Source: Flavobacteriales bacterium
GTDB taxonomy: Bacteria; Bacteroidota; Bacteroidia; NS11-12g; UBA955
Reading direction: 5' to 3'
Length of the DNA: 64,000 bases
Assembly: GCA_947496375.1 (NCBI GenBank)
Contig: CANMCY010000001.1
Coordinates: forward strand, 134,756 to 198,755
Positions 63,316-64,000 of the stretch are shown here, one piece after another. The notes under the pieces were generated by a model. That model had not been told where the DNA came from, did not search any database, and saw nothing but the letters and a program-made list of their open reading frames with translations. Numbering within the stretch: the stretch's first letter is position 1; every line of letters starts with the position of its first letter. The position numbers were made by a program, and so were the translations under genes.

Positions 63316-63852
63316 ATGATTTTGTCTGATAAGCGCATACTGGAAGAAATTGACAAGGGAACGATAAAAATAGAGCCTTACGACAGGCATTGTCTGGGTA
63401 GTAACAGCTACGATGTTCATTTGGGAAAATGGCTGGCAACCTACAAAGACCATATTCTGGATGCCAAGAAGCACAATGAAATCAAGTATTTCGAAATTCC
63501 TGAGGACGGGTTTGTGCTGTATCCCCATGTTTTTTATCTGGGCGTAACTGAAGAATATACGGAAACGCATGCGCATGTTCCGTTTTTGGAGGGAAAAAGC
63601 AGTACGGGCCGTTTGGGGATTGATATCCATGCAACAGCAGGCAAAGGGGATGTAGGTTTTTGCGGCAACTGGACATTGGAAATCAGCGTAAAGCAGCCGG
63701 TGAAGGTATACAGGGGCATGCCAATTGGTCAGCTGATTTATTTCCCTGTGGAGGGTGAAATCGAGGTAAAATACAATCAGAAGAAAAACGCTAAGTATTC
63801 CGGTCAGCCCGACAGGCCGATCGAGAGTATGATGTGGAAGAATACCTTTTAG
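63316..63852 (+). CDS. dcd: dCTP deaminase
   Basis: The 178-residue protein starts MILSDKRILEEIDKG. It has the core EGKSSTGRLGIDIHATAG with the catalytic Glu in NWTLEIS, and GMPIGQLIYFPVEGE. It deaminates dCTP to dUTP for thymidylate supply. The ATG at 63316 matches the family N-terminus; an upstream in-frame start would add 22 unrelated residues. Confidence 0.96.
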   Translation: MILSDKRILEEIDKGTIKIEPYDRHCLGSNSYDVHLGKWLATYKDHILDAKKHNEIKYFEIPEDGFVLYPHVFYLGVTEEYTETHAHVPFLEGKSSTGRLGIDIHATAGKGDVGFCGNWTLEISVKQPVKVYRGMPIGQLIYFPVEGEIEVKYNQKKNAKYSGQPDRPIESMMWKNTF

Positions 63853-63858
63853 GGTGTT

Positions 63859-64000
63859 TTAAGGCCGGTAGTAGTGCATCTGAAAGAAGTTGGATTTGCT
63901 GCCAATGACCGATTCAACAGAAACATTATTTAACCAAACAGGGGTAGGGCTTTCATAGTAGTATCGAAAAGAGCTCATGGGCCATGCCTCGATATCGTCG
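63859..64000 (-). CDS. 3' end of an unidentified gene
   Basis: On the minus strand an open frame enters from the right edge and ends at 63859 after 46 codons. It includes WPMSSFRYYYESPTPVW and ends NFFQMHYYRP. It is too short to identify. It is convergent with dcd, 6 nt away. Confidence 0.5.
   Translation of the reverse strand, partial: DDIEAWPMSSFRYYYESPTPVWLNNVSVESVIGSKSNFFQMHYYRP

Overview
This 64 kb window is chromosomal DNA of a member of the phylum Bacteroidota. Signs of this are repeated TAnnTTTG -7 promoter elements, lipoproteins and secreted proteins with type IX (T9SS) C-terminal sorting domains, a PorT-like gene beside ubiE, and Bacteroidota families such as DUF4294, DUF4296, DUF4249 and DUF5723. 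The order cannot be fixed from the sequence; a non-Bacteroidales lineage (Chitinophagia, Sphingobacteriia or Flavobacteriia) seems most likely. Gene density is very high. No gene-free stretch reaches 300 bases, many neighbours overlap by 1 to 20 nt, and TTG starts are frequent. I saw no insertion sequence, prophage or CRISPR array.

Layout. 1-8.4 kb: end of a DUF4294 gene, an ABC importer half-set (binding lipoprotein and FecCD permease), a secreted esterase, divIC and dnaN, then two overlapping photolyase-family genes. 8.5-13.8 kb: a small unknown gene, yggS, a DUF4296 lipoprotein, mutS2, folD and queE. 13.8-18.7 kb: a secreted serine hydrolase, an SRPBCC protein, a T9SS-secreted protein, fused ftcD and a SatD-like/HTH protein. 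18.8-27 kb: glmM, a four-helix-bundle gene flanked by repeats, ychF, then a leftward group of a fused 2-oxoacid dehydrogenase E1, a DinB protein and a DUF5723 protein, and an Omp85-type barrel. 27.1-31.5 kb: an ECF sigma factor, a membrane-anchored barrel protein and a T9SS-secreted protein in one tight operon. 31.5-33.6 kb: flavin reductase, meaB and engB. 33.6-40.7 kb: a nine-gene operon ubiE-porT-tgt-lptG-two paralogous lipoproteins-subtilase-secreted protein (eight genes clearly named plus the short tail gene). 40.7-46.5 kb: PhnA, RlmI-like methyltransferase, Nif3, CdsZ-like zinc ribbon, a lipoprotein and an AT-rich membrane protein of unknown function. 46.5-54.7 kb: dnaK, a DUF4249 lipoprotein, a coiled-coil protein with panB, fsa, a barrel protein with an SRPBCC protein, and a PTPS/QueD-folE pair. 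54.7-64 kb: a probable AbaSI-type restriction endonuclease with an outer-membrane protein, tRNA-His, a glycosyltransferase-asparagine synthase-flippase operon, a phosphopantetheinyl transferase, a WD40 protein, CvfB, dcd and the 3' end of one more gene.

How the genes fit together. Most are housekeeping: replication and repair (dnaN, mutS2, photolyases), division (divIC), folate and one-carbon metabolism (folD, ftcD, folE, panB), queuosine (queE, PTPS/QueD, tgt in three separate operons), envelope (glmM, lptG, flippase) and ribosome assembly (engB). The accessory interest lies in the sigma-barrel-secreted-protein operon at 27.1-31.5 kb, the orphan modification-dependent nuclease at 54.8 kb, two unusual photolyases, a glycosyltransferase with no canonical start codon, and many promoters whose -7 element lies only 4-8 nt from the start codon, which suggests leaderless or nearly leaderless mRNAs.
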